A stretch of 64,000 bases of DNA from Bog-473 sp963730395 (GTDB lineage: Bacteria > Actinomycetota > Acidimicrobiia > Acidimicrobiales > RAAP-2), in assembly GCA_963730395.1 (NCBI GenBank), contig CAVSSK010000018.1, positions 186,001 through 250,000 on the forward strand. Reading direction: 5' to 3'. This document shows positions 26,552 to 35,133 of the stretch, one piece after another. The translations under genes and the position numbers were made by a program. Numbering within the stretch: the stretch's first letter is position 1; each line of letters begins with the position of its first letter. The notes below the pieces were generated by a model. The model did no database searches and was not told the origin of the DNA. It worked only from the letters and a program-made list of their open reading frames with translations.

Positions 26552-27337
26552 ATGACCCCGCCGTTCGACCTGTCCGCCCGCTCGGCGCCCGTCATGGAGA
26601 GGCTGCGTGCCATGGACCCGGTGGCCCCGATGACGCCATCAGGGGACGACGCAGCGTCTCGGACGATCCTCGTGGCGGAGGACGACGGCAATTGCCGCCG
26701 GGCGCTCCACCACTTCCTCACGCGGTCCGGCTACCACGTGGCCGAGGCCGCCAGCGTGGCCACCTCGCTCGAGGCGGCCTTCGCCCATCCCTCCGATCTG
26801 GTCATTCTCGACCTCGACCAGGGCGGAGGAACCTCAGAGGTCCTGACCAAGATCCGGCGGCGCAGCACGGTCCCGGTCATCGTCTGCTCGGGTCGAGCCA
26901 CTGAGCGTGACCGCGTCAGCCTGCTCAACCTCGGTGCCGACGACTTCATCGTCAAGCCCTACTCCTTCGCGGAGCTCGAGGCCCGGGTGCGGGCGGTGCT
27001 CCGGCGTGGCAGTTCCGCGCCGACCACGACGCTCGAGCACGGCAATCTCGTGATCGACCAGGGCACCCGCACGGTGACGGTCGGCGAGTCCGAGGTCACG
27101 ATGACCCGCAAGGAGTTCGATCTCCTCGCCTTTCTGGCTGCCGCTCCCGGACGGGTCTTCTCGCGGGAGGACCTGCTGGAGCGGGTGTGGGGCTCCAACG
27201 GCCGGTGGCAGGGCCGTTCGACCGTCACCGAGCACATCCGGAGGGTCCGGCTCAAGATCGAGTCCGACCCCGAGAACCCGCGGTGGATCCTGACCATACG
27301 GGGCATCGGCTACCGGTTCTCCATCCCGGCCGCCTAG
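26552..27337 (+). CDS. OmpR/PhoB-type response regulator 2 (orphan, altered receiver loop)
   Basis: 261-aa paralogue of the preceding regulator, from ATG 26552. The DNA-binding domain is nearly the same (FSREDLLERVWGS, GRSTVTEHIRRVRLKIE, GIGYRF), so both may bind related sites. In the receiver, the acidic pair (VAEDDGNC), the phospho-Asp (VILDLD) and Lys (IVKPYSF) remain. The loop after the Asp, normally LPGxDG, is DQGGGTS. That loop helps position the active site, so phosphorylation kinetics or partner choice may differ. No kinase is adjacent. Confidence 0.9.
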   Translation: MTPPFDLSARSAPVMERLRAMDPVAPMTPSGDDAASRTILVAEDDGNCRRALHHFLTRSGYHVAEAASVATSLEAAFAHPSDLVILDLDQGGGTSEVLTKIRRRSTVPVIVCSGRATERDRVSLLNLGADDFIVKPYSFAELEARVRAVLRRGSSAPTTTLEHGNLVIDQGTRTVTVGESEVTMTRKEFDLLAFLAAAPGRVFSREDLLERVWGSNGRWQGRSTVTEHIRRVRLKIESDPENPRWILTIRGIGYRFSIPAA

Positions 27338-27364
27338 TCGGGACTGCGCCCCAGGCGGCGGCGG

Positions 27365-28861
27365 TCATCCGGCGGGGTGCTGCCCCGCCAGCAGGTAGCC
27401 CGCGGAGTCGGCTGTCGGCACGATCGAGTAGAAGCGGTCCACGGCAGACAGGCCCGCACGGGAACCGTAGAACGGCGCCCGGAAACCGAAGACCCCGCCG
27501 TCGGACGCCACCTCCCAGTAGCCGTTGCCGTCGGGCGTGGCGGCCATGCCCACGATCGGCGCGTTGAGCGGGGTGCCGCCCATGGAGCCGTGGAAGGCGG
27601 CGTCGCCGAAGGAGAAGACCCCGCCGTCGGACGCCACCTCCCAGTAGCCGTTGCCGTCGGGCGTGGCGGCCATGCCCACGATCGGCGCGTTGAGCGGGGT
27701 GCCGCCCATGGAGCCGTGGAAGGCGGCGTCGCCGAAGGAGAAGACCCCGCCGTCGGACGCCACCTCCCAGTAGCCGTTGCCGTCGGGCGTGGCGGCCATG
27801 CCCACGATCGGCGCGTTGAGCGGGGTGCCGCCCATGGAGCCGTGGAAGGCGGCGTCGCCGAAGGAGAAGACCCCGCCGTCGGACGCCACCTCCCAGTAGC
27901 CGTTGCCGTCGGGCGTGGCGGCCATGCCCACGATCGGCGCGTTGAGCGGGGTGCCGCCCATGGAGCCGTGGAAGGCGGCGTCGCCGAAGGAGAAGACCCC
28001 GCCGTCGGACGCCACCTCCCAGTAGCCGTTGCCATCGGAGGTGGCCGCGCCGACATACGGCACGTTGGACGTCACAGGGGTACTCGAGGCCACCGCATCC
28101 CCGAAGGCGTAGGTCGCGCTGACCTGAGGCCCTGGTCCGGGACGCCCGCCGCAGACGGAGACGAACGAATACCCCATCGCCCGTAGCCGGGTGATGATCT
28201 GCGGCAGCGCTGCCACGGTCTGGGAGCGGTCTCCCCCACCGTCATGCATGCCGACGACCGCGCCGGGGAACGCTGCGCCGACCACCCTGTCGGCGATCGC
28301 CTGGACGCCGGGCAGGGTGTAGTCCTTGGGGTCGACGGAGTAGCTCATCGTCGTCAACCCCCGCGATGCGATCACGCCCAGAGCGGTGGCGTTCCACGCG
28401 TCGTACGGGGGGCGCACGCACTGCGGCGTGACGCCGGTCACCGCTCGGATCTCGGCCTGCGTCATGTCGATCTGTGACGCCACCGCCTGAGCGGTGAGCG
28501 TGGACAGATCGGGATGGCTCCAGGTGTGGTCCCCGACAGGGAACCCGGCGGCGACGACTTGCCTGGCGTACTGCGGGTACCGGGCGACCTCGTCACCGAT
28601 CTCGAAGAAGGTGGCAGGCACCTCGTAACGCTCGAGCACCGACAGCACCTGCGGGGTGAACGGCCCGGGGCCGTCGTCGAAGGTGAGCGCGATCACCCTC
28701 TGGCCGGCCGTCGCCGCCCCGCCGGGTGCCTCGTACGTGGTGAAGGCCGGCTGACCGTTCGTCGTGGCACCGGCGCCGGCCGCGCCGAGGGCGCTGATGG
28801 CGCCCAGGACGGCCGCCGCAGCGAGAGCCGACACCACCATGTGTGTGCGTCCCACCGCCAT
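27365..28861 (-). CDS. Secreted polysaccharide deacetylase (NodB) with tandem 42-residue repeats
   Basis: 498 aa from ATG 28861. Residues 1-32 form a signal peptide. The NodB domain carries FDDGP (61-65) with the metal Asp, HTWSH (112-116) as metal His pair, RPPYDAW, and GMHDGGGD, so it should be active on acetylated glycans such as peptidoglycan or exopolysaccharide. After residue 260 come five copies of a 42-residue unit (WEVASDGGVFSFGDAAFHGS), the last one diverged. Units of this WEVASDGG/SFGDA type occur in other secreted actinobacterial proteins and may form a beta-propeller-like or wall-binding module. It is convergent with response regulator 2. Confidence 0.93.
   Translation of the reverse strand: MAVGRTHMVVSALAAAAVLGAISALGAAGAGATTNGQPAFTTYEAPGGAATAGQRVIALTFDDGPGPFTPQVLSVLERYEVPATFFEIGDEVARYPQYARQVVAAGFPVGDHTWSHPDLSTLTAQAVASQIDMTQAEIRAVTGVTPQCVRPPYDAWNATALGVIASRGLTTMSYSVDPKDYTLPGVQAIADRVVGAAFPGAVVGMHDGGGDRSQTVAALPQIITRLRAMGYSFVSVCGGRPGPGPQVSATYAFGDAVASSTPVTSNVPYVGAATSDGNGYWEVASDGGVFSFGDAAFHGSMGGTPLNAPIVGMAATPDGNGYWEVASDGGVFSFGDAAFHGSMGGTPLNAPIVGMAATPDGNGYWEVASDGGVFSFGDAAFHGSMGGTPLNAPIVGMAATPDGNGYWEVASDGGVFSFGDAAFHGSMGGTPLNAPIVGMAATPDGNGYWEVASDGGVFGFRAPFYGSRAGLSAVDRFYSIVPTADSAGYLLAGQHPAG
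27371..27389. terminator. GC hairpin between convergent regulator and deacetylase genes
   Basis: GGCGGGG-TGCTG-CCCCGCC is a perfect 7-bp stem with a 5-base loop, 33 bp after the stop of response regulator 2. It lies inside the last codons of the convergent deacetylase gene, so it may be fortuitous. Confidence 0.4.
27488..28040. repeat. 126-bp tandem repeats within the deacetylase gene
   Basis: Four consecutive 126-bp units starting at 27488, 27614, 27740 and 27866 appear identical by eye. A fifth partial unit starts at 27992 and diverges after about 45 bp. The period is exactly 42 codons, so copy-number change keeps the frame. Identity at the DNA level, including third codon positions, indicates recent amplification or gene conversion. 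Confidence 0.95.
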
Positions 28862-28999
28862 GGTCTCTCTTCTATCGAATTGGCGACCCGCGCACCAGGG
28901 CCGCAGGTCCCAGGGGCACGCCTTTCCCGACGCCCCGGGGCACACGGGGCCGACGACCGGTCCGTGTCGGGACCTTGTGCCCTACGACAGACGGGCTCG

Positions 29000-29015
29000 T
29001 TCAGCGAATACTGAA
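29000..29015. promoter_or_regulatory. Inverted repeat at the start of the GbsR/MarR gene
   Basis: TTCAG-CGAATA-CTGAA is a perfect dyad ending 2 bp before the ATG at 29018. A repressor bound here would cover the ribosome binding site region and probably the promoter, the usual arrangement for autoregulated MarR-type genes. Confidence 0.55.
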
Positions 29016-29017
29016 GC

Positions 29018-29542
29018 ATGAGCGCGGTCCCACTCCCTGCTCCTGGTCCTGTTGCCGACGAATGGCAACGTGACTTCACCCGGAAGATGGGTGATCTCCC
29101 GCTGGTGGACGGCACGCCCCGCGCCGTGATGCGCGTGCTGGGATGGATGGTGGTCTGCCGACCTTGGGAGCAGACGGCCGCGGACATCCAGGCCGAGCTC
29201 GGTTTGTCCGCCGGCAGCGTGAGCACCGCCGTACGGATGCTCGGTGAGCTTGGCCTGCTCGAGGGCGTCACCCGGTCCGGGGACCGCCGTACCTACCACC
29301 GCCTCCGCGAGCACGGGTGGGAGCGAGTGCTCGAACGACGCTTCCGCGCCCTGGGCGACATGCGCGACCTGGCCGACTCCGCTCTCGACGCAGCACGGGG
29401 TCACTCCGACGAGCGCCTCCTCGAGATGCGGGACACCTACGCGCTGATGGAAGCGGGTTTGGAGAGCCTCCTGCGACAGAGCCTCCGGCGCGACACGGGC
29501 TGGCCCCGTTCAGAGACGGCGTCCCTCGCGGCCGATGGCTGA
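29018..29542 (+). CDS. GbsR/MarR-family transcriptional regulator
   Basis: 174-aa winged-helix regulator. The N-terminus (ADEWQRDFTRKMGDLPLVDGTPRAVMRVLGWMVVC) is typical of the GbsR-type branch. The recognition helix region is TAADIQAELGLSAGSVSTAVRMLGELGLLE and the wing is SGDRRTYHRL. The C-terminal helices form a dimerisation part. Family members respond to choline, antibiotics or unknown ligands. A perfect dyad just upstream suggests autoregulation. It overlaps the next gene by 8 bp, so it may control that flavin-binding protein and possibly the divergent deacetylase. Confidence 0.9.
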   Translation: MSAVPLPAPGPVADEWQRDFTRKMGDLPLVDGTPRAVMRVLGWMVVCRPWEQTAADIQAELGLSAGSVSTAVRMLGELGLLEGVTRSGDRRTYHRLREHGWERVLERRFRALGDMRDLADSALDAARGHSDERLLEMRDTYALMEAGLESLLRQSLRRDTGWPRSETASLAADG

Positions 29543-29973
29543 CGACGAAGGACAGGCCTGGGCCTCCCAGGACCACATCGAGAGCCTCGAGCGCGGCGAG
29601 TGCATCAGGCGACTGGCGGCGCACGGGATCGGCCGCATAGGCGTCGCGCCGCACGGGAAGGTCGGGATCTTCCCGGTCAACTACCTCGTGGACGGGGACA
29701 GCGTGGTCGTGCGGGTGCGGCCCCACGGCGGGCTCGACGAAGCGACCCGAGGCCGCTTCGTGGCCATCGAGATCGACCACGCCGACAGCATGTACCACGA
29801 GGGATGGAGCGTCCTCGTGCAGGGCAGCTGCAGCTCACGTGACGGACCCTGATGAGCTCGACGCACTCGGCCATCTGCCCCTCCTGCCCTGGGGAGGCCC
29901 CGATCGCGACCTCTACTTGCGGGTCGCCATCGAGTCGGTCAGCGGACGGCACATCCACCACCGCGAGGTCTGA
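29535..29973 (+). CDS. Pyridoxamine 5'-phosphate oxidase-like (split-barrel flavin-binding) protein, frame break near 29838
   Basis: Small split beta-barrel protein of the PNPOx-like group that binds FMN or F420. Seen: SLERGECIRRLAAHGIGRIGV, FPVNYLVDGDSVVVR, FVAIEIDHADSMYHEGWSVLVQG. The open frame ends early at 29852. Removing one base near 29838 restores HVTDPDELDALGHLPLLPW and a natural end GRHIHHREV at 29973, giving about 145 aa, the usual family length. The start overlaps the GbsR/MarR stop. The last 35 bp overlap the convergent transporter gene. The substrate is unknown; many actinobacterial members are F420-dependent reductases. Confidence 0.78.
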
Positions 29974-30586
29974 TCCGCCGCCGCCGCGGCGGCCGGGGCC
30001 TCGAGCGCGCCGCCTCCCATGCCGCCCACCCGGCGAGCGCCGTCAGCACGACGGCAGTGACGATGCGCACCGTGGCGAGGTTGACCACGCGCAGCAGGCT
30101 CTGCCCGCCGACCACGGCGAGCGCCGCCACGGTCCAGAGGGCGAGCAGCGCGCCGACGCCCACCGAAAGGGCATCGTGGTAGTGGGCCGCCAGGTTGGCT
30201 GTCAAGACCTGGGTCAGGTCACCCCATTCGGCGACGAAGATGACGACGAATGCGGTGGCGGCCGTGCGGCGGTGCGAGGCCACTTCCCGCTCGACCAACG
30301 CTGCCTCCCGGCGTTCCTTGACGGCCTCCCGCAGCGCCAACACGGCGCCGGCAAGGAACATCGCGGCCACCAGCGCTTCGAGTGCCCGCTGGGGAAGGAG
30401 ATGGAACAGCGCGACCCCGATGGTGGTTGCGATCACGACGTGCACGGCGAAGGCACCGGCGGCGCCGAGCCACACGACTGCAGGCCGACCCCGTGTGGAC
30501 AACACGAGCGAGGCGAACATCGTCTTGTCCGGGAGCTCGCCCAGGAAGATGATCGGGAAGACGGCGACGACGACGGCGAGCTGCAC
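29939..30586 (-). CDS. TMEM165/GDT1 (UPF0016) family cation transporter
   Basis: 215-aa inner-membrane protein with about six helices in two homologous halves, each carrying the family motif: FLGELPDKT in the first and VAEWGDLTQ in the second (E-x-G-D-K/R-T/S; the first has P for G). Family members export Mn2+ or exchange Ca2+/H+. The start is GTG 30586, preceded by AAAGGTA; the longer open frame upstream has no membrane character. A basic tail (RSRPRPPRRRRIRPRG) follows the last helix. It stands alone on this strand and overlaps the end of the flavin-binding gene. Confidence 0.88.
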   Translation of the reverse strand: MQLAVVVAVFPIIFLGELPDKTMFASLVLSTRGRPAVVWLGAAGAFAVHVVIATTIGVALFHLLPQRALEALVAAMFLAGAVLALREAVKERREAALVEREVASHRRTAATAFVVIFVAEWGDLTQVLTANLAAHYHDALSVGVGALLALWTVAALAVVGGQSLLRVVNLATVRIVTAVVLTALAGWAAWEAARSRPRPPRRRRIRPRGGGCAVR

Positions 30587-30715
30587 GGCTACCTTTCTGT
30601 CGGAGCCGAACGTAGCGTGCGGCCGCACGCGGGGCCGCCATCGCCTAGCTTGGTGCCCGTTGGTGACCAGTCGCCGGGACGCCCGGTGGCCGGCAAGGAG
30701 TCGGGAGGCAAGTGC

Positions 30716-30904
30716 ATGCTGATCGAACTCACCGAAGTGCAGTGTGCGGAGCTGCAGCGCCTGCTCGAGAGCACCCTGAGCGACCTCAGCTCCGAGATCG
30801 CCGACACGCACAACGCCGAGCTCCGGGACGGATTGCGCGAGCGCCGCACTGTCCTCGAGTCGGTCCTCTTCCAGTTGGACAACCCGCCGCGGGTCAGCGC
30901 GTAA
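30716..30904 (+). CDS. Small conserved hypothetical protein, 62 aa
   Basis: Predominantly helical, probably a two-helix hairpin: EVQCAELQRLLESTLSDLSSEIADT and LRDGLRERRTVLESVLFQL. I recognise it as a common actinobacterial small protein pattern without known function. The ATG at 30716 is preceded by GGGAGG at good distance, which supports translation. It diverges from the TMEM165-type gene by 129 bp and is convergent with the following hydrolase. Confidence 0.7.
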   Translation: MLIELTEVQCAELQRLLESTLSDLSSEIADTHNAELRDGLRERRTVLESVLFQLDNPPRVSA

Positions 30905-30922
30905 AGCGCCGGGCCGGCGGCG

Positions 30923-31786
30923 TCACACTGCGTCGGCGAGCGGCTCCCCCATGCCGACGACGTCGAGCACGTTCGTCATGACCTCACCGAAGGCGTCGGG
31001 GTCGGCCAGCATCCACGAATGGGTCCCGGGGACGGTCATGACCTCGGGGTTGCCGAGGGCGCGGCACATGTCCTCGAACGAGTCGCGCGTGATGAGCTGA
31101 TCGCGCTGGCCCCACAGGACAACGACGGGCAGTCGGCGCCGCCGCAACGTATCGAGCTCGTCCATCAAGTCGGCCCGGCGCGCGATACCCGCCGCCCGCC
31201 AGAACGACCTCGGGTCGCGTATCAGGTTCCCGACCACCTCGGAGACGATGACGGGCAGGACCCGGTGCACCTGCCGGGCGGGGAACAGGTCGGCGGGGAA
31301 GTGGATGCCCCAGTCCCACAACGGCCGCTCCGCCATTGAGCGGATGGACGAGCCGGAGTGGGCCCAGGCCGAACCGCCGACCGAGTTGATGAGCACGAGG
31401 GCACGCACGCGTCGGGGGTGGTCGTGCGCCAAGGAGATGCCGACGCCGCCGCCGAAGGAGTGCCCCATGACGAGCACGGGGTCCTCCACACCGACCGCGT
31501 CCAGGAAGGAGGCGACCCAGTCCCCGTAGCCGCTCAGGGAGGCCGGCGGCCCCCGCAGCGCTGCCGTCCCGCCGAACCCCGGCAGCGCGGGAGCGTAGAC
31601 GTGAAGCCCCGCACGCACGAGGCGAGACAGGGCACGCTTGTAGGCCTTGTGGTCGAGGCCCCAACCGTGCAGGAAGAGTGCCGGAGCACCCATGCCTGCC
31701 TCCCCGTACTCGGCGGACCGCCCGTCGACGGTGGCCTGCTTCCATTCGAGCCAGTGGGCATCGCGAGCATCTGCTCCGTCGCTCAT
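30923..31786 (-). CDS. Alpha/beta hydrolase
   Basis: About 287 aa, cytosolic, single-domain hydrolase. Seen: oxyanion strand LFLHGWGLDHKAY, nucleophile VMGHSFGGGVG, Asp in LWGQRDQLI and His in VPGTHSWML, all in canonical order. The lid region (residues 150-210) is Trp-rich. The start is uncertain: ATG 31786 (MSDGADARD) is taken, but the frame stays open upstream and no clear ribosome binding site is seen. Candidates include esterase, haloperoxidase-like and C-C hydrolase activities; sequence alone does not choose. Confidence 0.87.
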   Translation of the reverse strand: MSDGADARDAHWLEWKQATVDGRSAEYGEAGMGAPALFLHGWGLDHKAYKRALSRLVRAGLHVYAPALPGFGGTAALRGPPASLSGYGDWVASFLDAVGVEDPVLVMGHSFGGGVGISLAHDHPRRVRALVLINSVGGSAWAHSGSSIRSMAERPLWDWGIHFPADLFPARQVHRVLPVIVSEVVGNLIRDPRSFWRAAGIARRADLMDELDTLRRRRLPVVVLWGQRDQLITRDSFEDMCRALGNPEVMTVPGTHSWMLADPDAFGEVMTNVLDVVGMGEPLADAV

Positions 31787-31964
31787 GGCCTCGGCCGTGT
31801 CTCCCTCACTACGGGTCCCGCCCATACGTCCACCATGGCGTCCGCCATGGTCTCGTCCTAGGGCCGAAGGACCCATTGGGACCCCCGGTCGTGGTCGCGC
31901 TGTCGGGTGCAGTACTTTCGGCCCTGCCGGCTGAAGTCGTAGTGCGAAGTCCGAGTGGCCTTTG

Positions 31965-32813
31965 CTAGGCCCCCGCCGGGTTCCCGCCGTCGCCCGCCGC
32001 CACCTGGTCGAGGATCGACCGGCCGGTCATCGTGAAGACGGTCTCGTCGTCGCACTGGCGCCACAGATCGAGCAGCTCGAGCGCAATCGGATCGCAGCCG
32101 TAACGCATCGGTCCCGAGCTGTCCAGGATGGCGTCGACGACGGCCGACGCAGCCGTCGCCGGCTCGACGACACGGGGGTCGGCGTGCTCGCGGCGCAGCG
32201 TCGCGGCGACGCCGGCCAGCGCGCGGTAGTCGGCGAACCGGGTGGCATCCGGCTCTCCGGTGCTGAGGCGGAACATGTCGGTGTCCACCGGCCCGGGCAG
32301 GATCTCGACAACCCGGATGCCGAAGGGGGCGACCTCGACGCGCAGACTGTCGCCGAAGGCGGAGACAGCCGCCTTCGAGGCGCGGTACGCCGAGAAGAAG
32401 GGCACGGCGGCCAGGATCGACGACGAGGTGATGGTGCACACCACCGCCGGCTGGTTGGCCCGCAGGATCGGGATGGCGGCGGCGGTCATGGCGACGACGC
32501 CGAACACGTTGGTCTCGAACATCCGGCGCCAGTCATCGATGTTGGCGTGCTCGACGGGGAGGTAGTCGGTGTCGATGCCCGCGTTGTTCACCAGCACACG
32601 AAGGTCCCCCGGGAGATCGAACGTCGAGGGGTCGGTCACGTCGAGCCGACGGACGCTGAGCCGTCCCCGCGTCTCGTCCGCCATCGACGCCCCGGCGCCC
32701 GGGTCGCGCATGGTGGCCATCGTGTCGAAGCCCCGGTTGGCCAGCTCGAGGGCGATCGCCCGCCCGAGGCCGCGGCTCGCTCCCGTGACGAGTGCACTCC
32801 CGTGAATGTCCAT
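31965..32813 (-). CDS. Short-chain dehydrogenase/reductase
   Basis: Classical SDR, 282 aa. Seen: cofactor loop TGASRGLGRA, NNAGID, catalytic Ser in CTITSSSIL, and YRASK as the YxxxK pair, followed by PGPVDTDM. The first strand continues with MRD, favouring NADP(H) by the Arg/basic residue after strand 2. The substrate is unknown. The ATG at 32813 diverges from the methyltransferase gene with 46 bp between starts, so promoters are compressed. Confidence 0.9.
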   Translation of the reverse strand: MDIHGSALVTGASRGLGRAIALELANRGFDTMATMRDPGAGASMADETRGRLSVRRLDVTDPSTFDLPGDLRVLVNNAGIDTDYLPVEHANIDDWRRMFETNVFGVVAMTAAAIPILRANQPAVVCTITSSSILAAVPFFSAYRASKAAVSAFGDSLRVEVAPFGIRVVEILPGPVDTDMFRLSTGEPDATRFADYRALAGVAATLRREHADPRVVEPATAASAVVDAILDSSGPMRYGCDPIALELLDLWRQCDDETVFTMTGRSILDQVAAGDGGNPAGA

Positions 32814-32859
32814 GAGCCGATTCTTCCCCAGCCGCACGACCGGCGGTAGCGTCCCCCCG

Positions 32860-33480
32860 ATGGGTGTGTACCGGGAGCAGGTGGTGCCCCGCCTGGTCGA
32901 TCGGATGTGCGGCGCCGCCGGGTTCGACCGCTGGAGGGCGCAAGCGGTCGACGGCCTGTCCGGCCGCGTGGTCGAAGTCGGCTTCGGCTCGGGGCACAAT
33001 GTGCCGCACTACCCGCCCGAGGTCGAGGTGGTGCTGGCCGTGGAGCCGGCTCAACTGGCCCGGCGCCTGGCCGACCGGCGAATCAGCGCGGCGACGGTGC
33101 GCGTCGAGCACGTCGGGCTGGACGGCCAGGACATCCCGCTGGAGGACGCGTCCTGTGACGCAGCACTCTTCACGTTCACGCTGTGCACGGTGCCCGATCC
33201 GACCCGGACGCTCTTCGAGGTCCGGCGGGTGCTCCGCCCGGGCGGCGCGGTCCACTTCCTGGAGCACGGGCTCTCGCCGGATCCCGGCGTGGCGAAATGG
33301 CAGCGACGCCTCGAACCAGTCCAACGACGGGTGGCCGACGGTTGCCACCTCACCCGGGACGCCTCGAGTCTGGTGCGCGAGGCCGGCTTCGTCATGCGGC
33401 GCAACGAGCAGCGCTACGTCCGCGGGCCAAAGCCGTGGTGCTGGCTGACGCTCGGGGCGGCCACCAAGCCGGCGGCTTGA
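32860..33480 (+). CDS. Class I SAM-dependent methyltransferase
   Basis: 206-aa methyltransferase of the Methyltransf_11/25 type. Motif I is VVEVGFGSGHNVPHYP, the acidic end of strand 2 is AVEPAQLA, and motif post-I/IV is ASCDAALFTFTLCTVPDP, followed by RVLRPGGAVHFLEHG. This closely fits the UbiE/phospholipid-methyltransferase-like group. The start ATG 32860 (MGVYREQVVPRLVDRMC) is chosen over an upstream ATG whose sequence is unrelated to the family. It is followed by a secreted phosphoesterase. Confidence 0.88.
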   Translation: MGVYREQVVPRLVDRMCGAAGFDRWRAQAVDGLSGRVVEVGFGSGHNVPHYPPEVEVVLAVEPAQLARRLADRRISAATVRVEHVGLDGQDIPLEDASCDAALFTFTLCTVPDPTRTLFEVRRVLRPGGAVHFLEHGLSPDPGVAKWQRRLEPVQRRVADGCHLTRDASSLVREAGFVMRRNEQRYVRGPKPWCWLTLGAATKPAA

Positions 33481-33570
33481 GGCTGTGCGCGCTCCATGAC
33501 GGGACGCGGTCAGGTCCGCCGATCCCAAAGCCTCATACTTCGACAACAACGTCGGCACAGACTGTTCCCC

Positions 33571-35131
33571 ATGCATTGGCGCCTCTGCCTCTGTGTCGCG
33601 TCCCTTGCCGTCGTGGTGGCGTCATGCGGCGGGGGCAGCCCCTCGACACCGGCTGCGGTCGAGCGGGTGACCGGCGGCCCCACCGGCAGCTACGTCGTCG
33701 ATCCCGGGATCCACAAGATCAAGCACATCGTGGTCATCATGCAGGAGAACCGCTCGTTCGACTCCTATTTCGGCACGTTCCCCGGCGCCGACGGGATCCC
33801 CGCGACGAACGGCGTCCCCACCGTCTGCGTCAACGATCCACAGACCGGGCAGTGCGTCACCCCCTATCCCGACCACGCCGATGTGAACGGGGGTGGGCCC
33901 CACTCCGGCGCCAAACGCCACGGCGGACATCAACGGCGGCCAGATGAACGGCTTCATCGCCCAGGCCGAGTCCGGCCGCAAGGGGTGCCTGGTGCCGACC
34001 GACCCGGCGTGCAGCAACTCGGCCAAGCCCGACGTGATGGGCTACCACACCGAGAGTGACATCCCGAACTACTGGACCTACGCCAAGGACTTCGTGCTCC
34101 AGGACCACATGTTCGAGCCCAACGCATCGTGGAGCCTGCCTGCCCACCTGTTCCTCGTCTCGGAGTGGTCGGCCTACTGCACCGAGGAGGACAACCCGTC
34201 GAGCTGCGTGAACGCACTGCAGACCAGACCGGTCGAGCGGCCGCAGAACGCGCCAGCCGTTTACGGCGGCGAGGCCGGCCCGAAGAACAGCGGCGTCAAC
34301 GCGAAGCGCCCCAACAAGGCCGTCGTCGCCGGCCAGCCCGACTATGCCTGGACGGATCTGACCTACCTCCTCCACAGGGACCATGTGAGCTGGGGCTACT
34401 ACGTGGTGAGCGGGACCGAACCGGATTGCGAGAACCCGGCGGCCGAGACCTGCGCCGCGGTGTCGCAGAACGCCAACACGCCCGGCATCTGGAACCCCCT
34501 CCCCTGGTTCGACACGGTGCGAGCCGATCACCAGCTCGGCAACATCCAGGACGTCGACAACTTCTACAGCGCGGCGAAGAAGGGCACCTTGCCCGCGGTG
34601 TCGTGGGTGACGCCTTCGGGTGAGGTGAGCGAGCATCCGCCAGCGCCGGTCAGCTACGGGCAGAGCTACGTGACCAGCCTCATAAACGCAGTGATGCACA
34701 GCCCCGACTGGAGCTCCACGGCGATCTTCTTGGCGTGGGACGACTGGGGCGGCTTCTACGACCACGTCGTCCCGCCCTCGGTCGACGTGAACGGGTACGG
34801 ACTGCGCGTGCCCGGCATCGTCATCAGCCCCTACGCCAAGCAGGGGTACATCGATCACCAAACCCTGAGCTTCGACGCCTACGACAAGTTCATCGAGGAC
34901 GATTTTCTCCAGGGCCAGCGGCTGAACCCCGCCACCGACGGCCGTCCCGACCCGCGGCCCGACGTCCGGGAGAACGAGAAGATCCTCGGGAACCTCGAGA
35001 ACGACTTCGACTTCAGCCAGAGCCCGCGCCCGCCCCTCGTCCTGCCGGTGCATCCCAAGACGACCCTGACCGGCACGCCCACGCCCTCACAGGTCTCCGC
35101 GGCGGCCAAGGCGCCCGATGGCGACGGGTGA
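33571..35131 (+). CDS. Secreted phosphoesterase/phospholipase C-like lipoprotein, frame break near 33907
   Basis: Phosphoesterase family (acid phosphatase/phospholipase C type), about 519 aa after repair. The N-terminus MHWRLCLCVASLAVVVASC is a lipoprotein signal with a lipobox-like end, followed by GGGSPS, so it is probably anchored outside the membrane. Diagnostic motifs: IVVIMQENRSFDSYFG (metal/nucleophile region), SAYCTEED, and AWDDWGGFYDHVVPP. Between GGGPHS and APNATADING one surplus base breaks the frame near 33907. The substrate may be phospholipid or another phosphate ester. It is convergent with a VOC gene 2 bp away. Confidence 0.87.
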
Positions 35132-35133
35132 GC

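Noticed and set aside
27488..28040. CRISPR array
   Set aside because: The repeats are 126 bp, directly adjacent without spacers, and lie in frame inside a coding sequence.
27377..28186. Repeat-rich open frames of 269 aa (plus) and 240 aa (minus) over the NodB repeats
   Set aside because: They exist because the 126-bp unit is open in several frames. Only the minus frame with NodB motifs and a signal peptide has biological sense.
33183..33947. A 254-residue plus-strand frame bridging the methyltransferase and phosphoesterase
   Set aside because: It overlaps both real genes in a wrong frame and has shadow composition. Its openness reflects GC bias.
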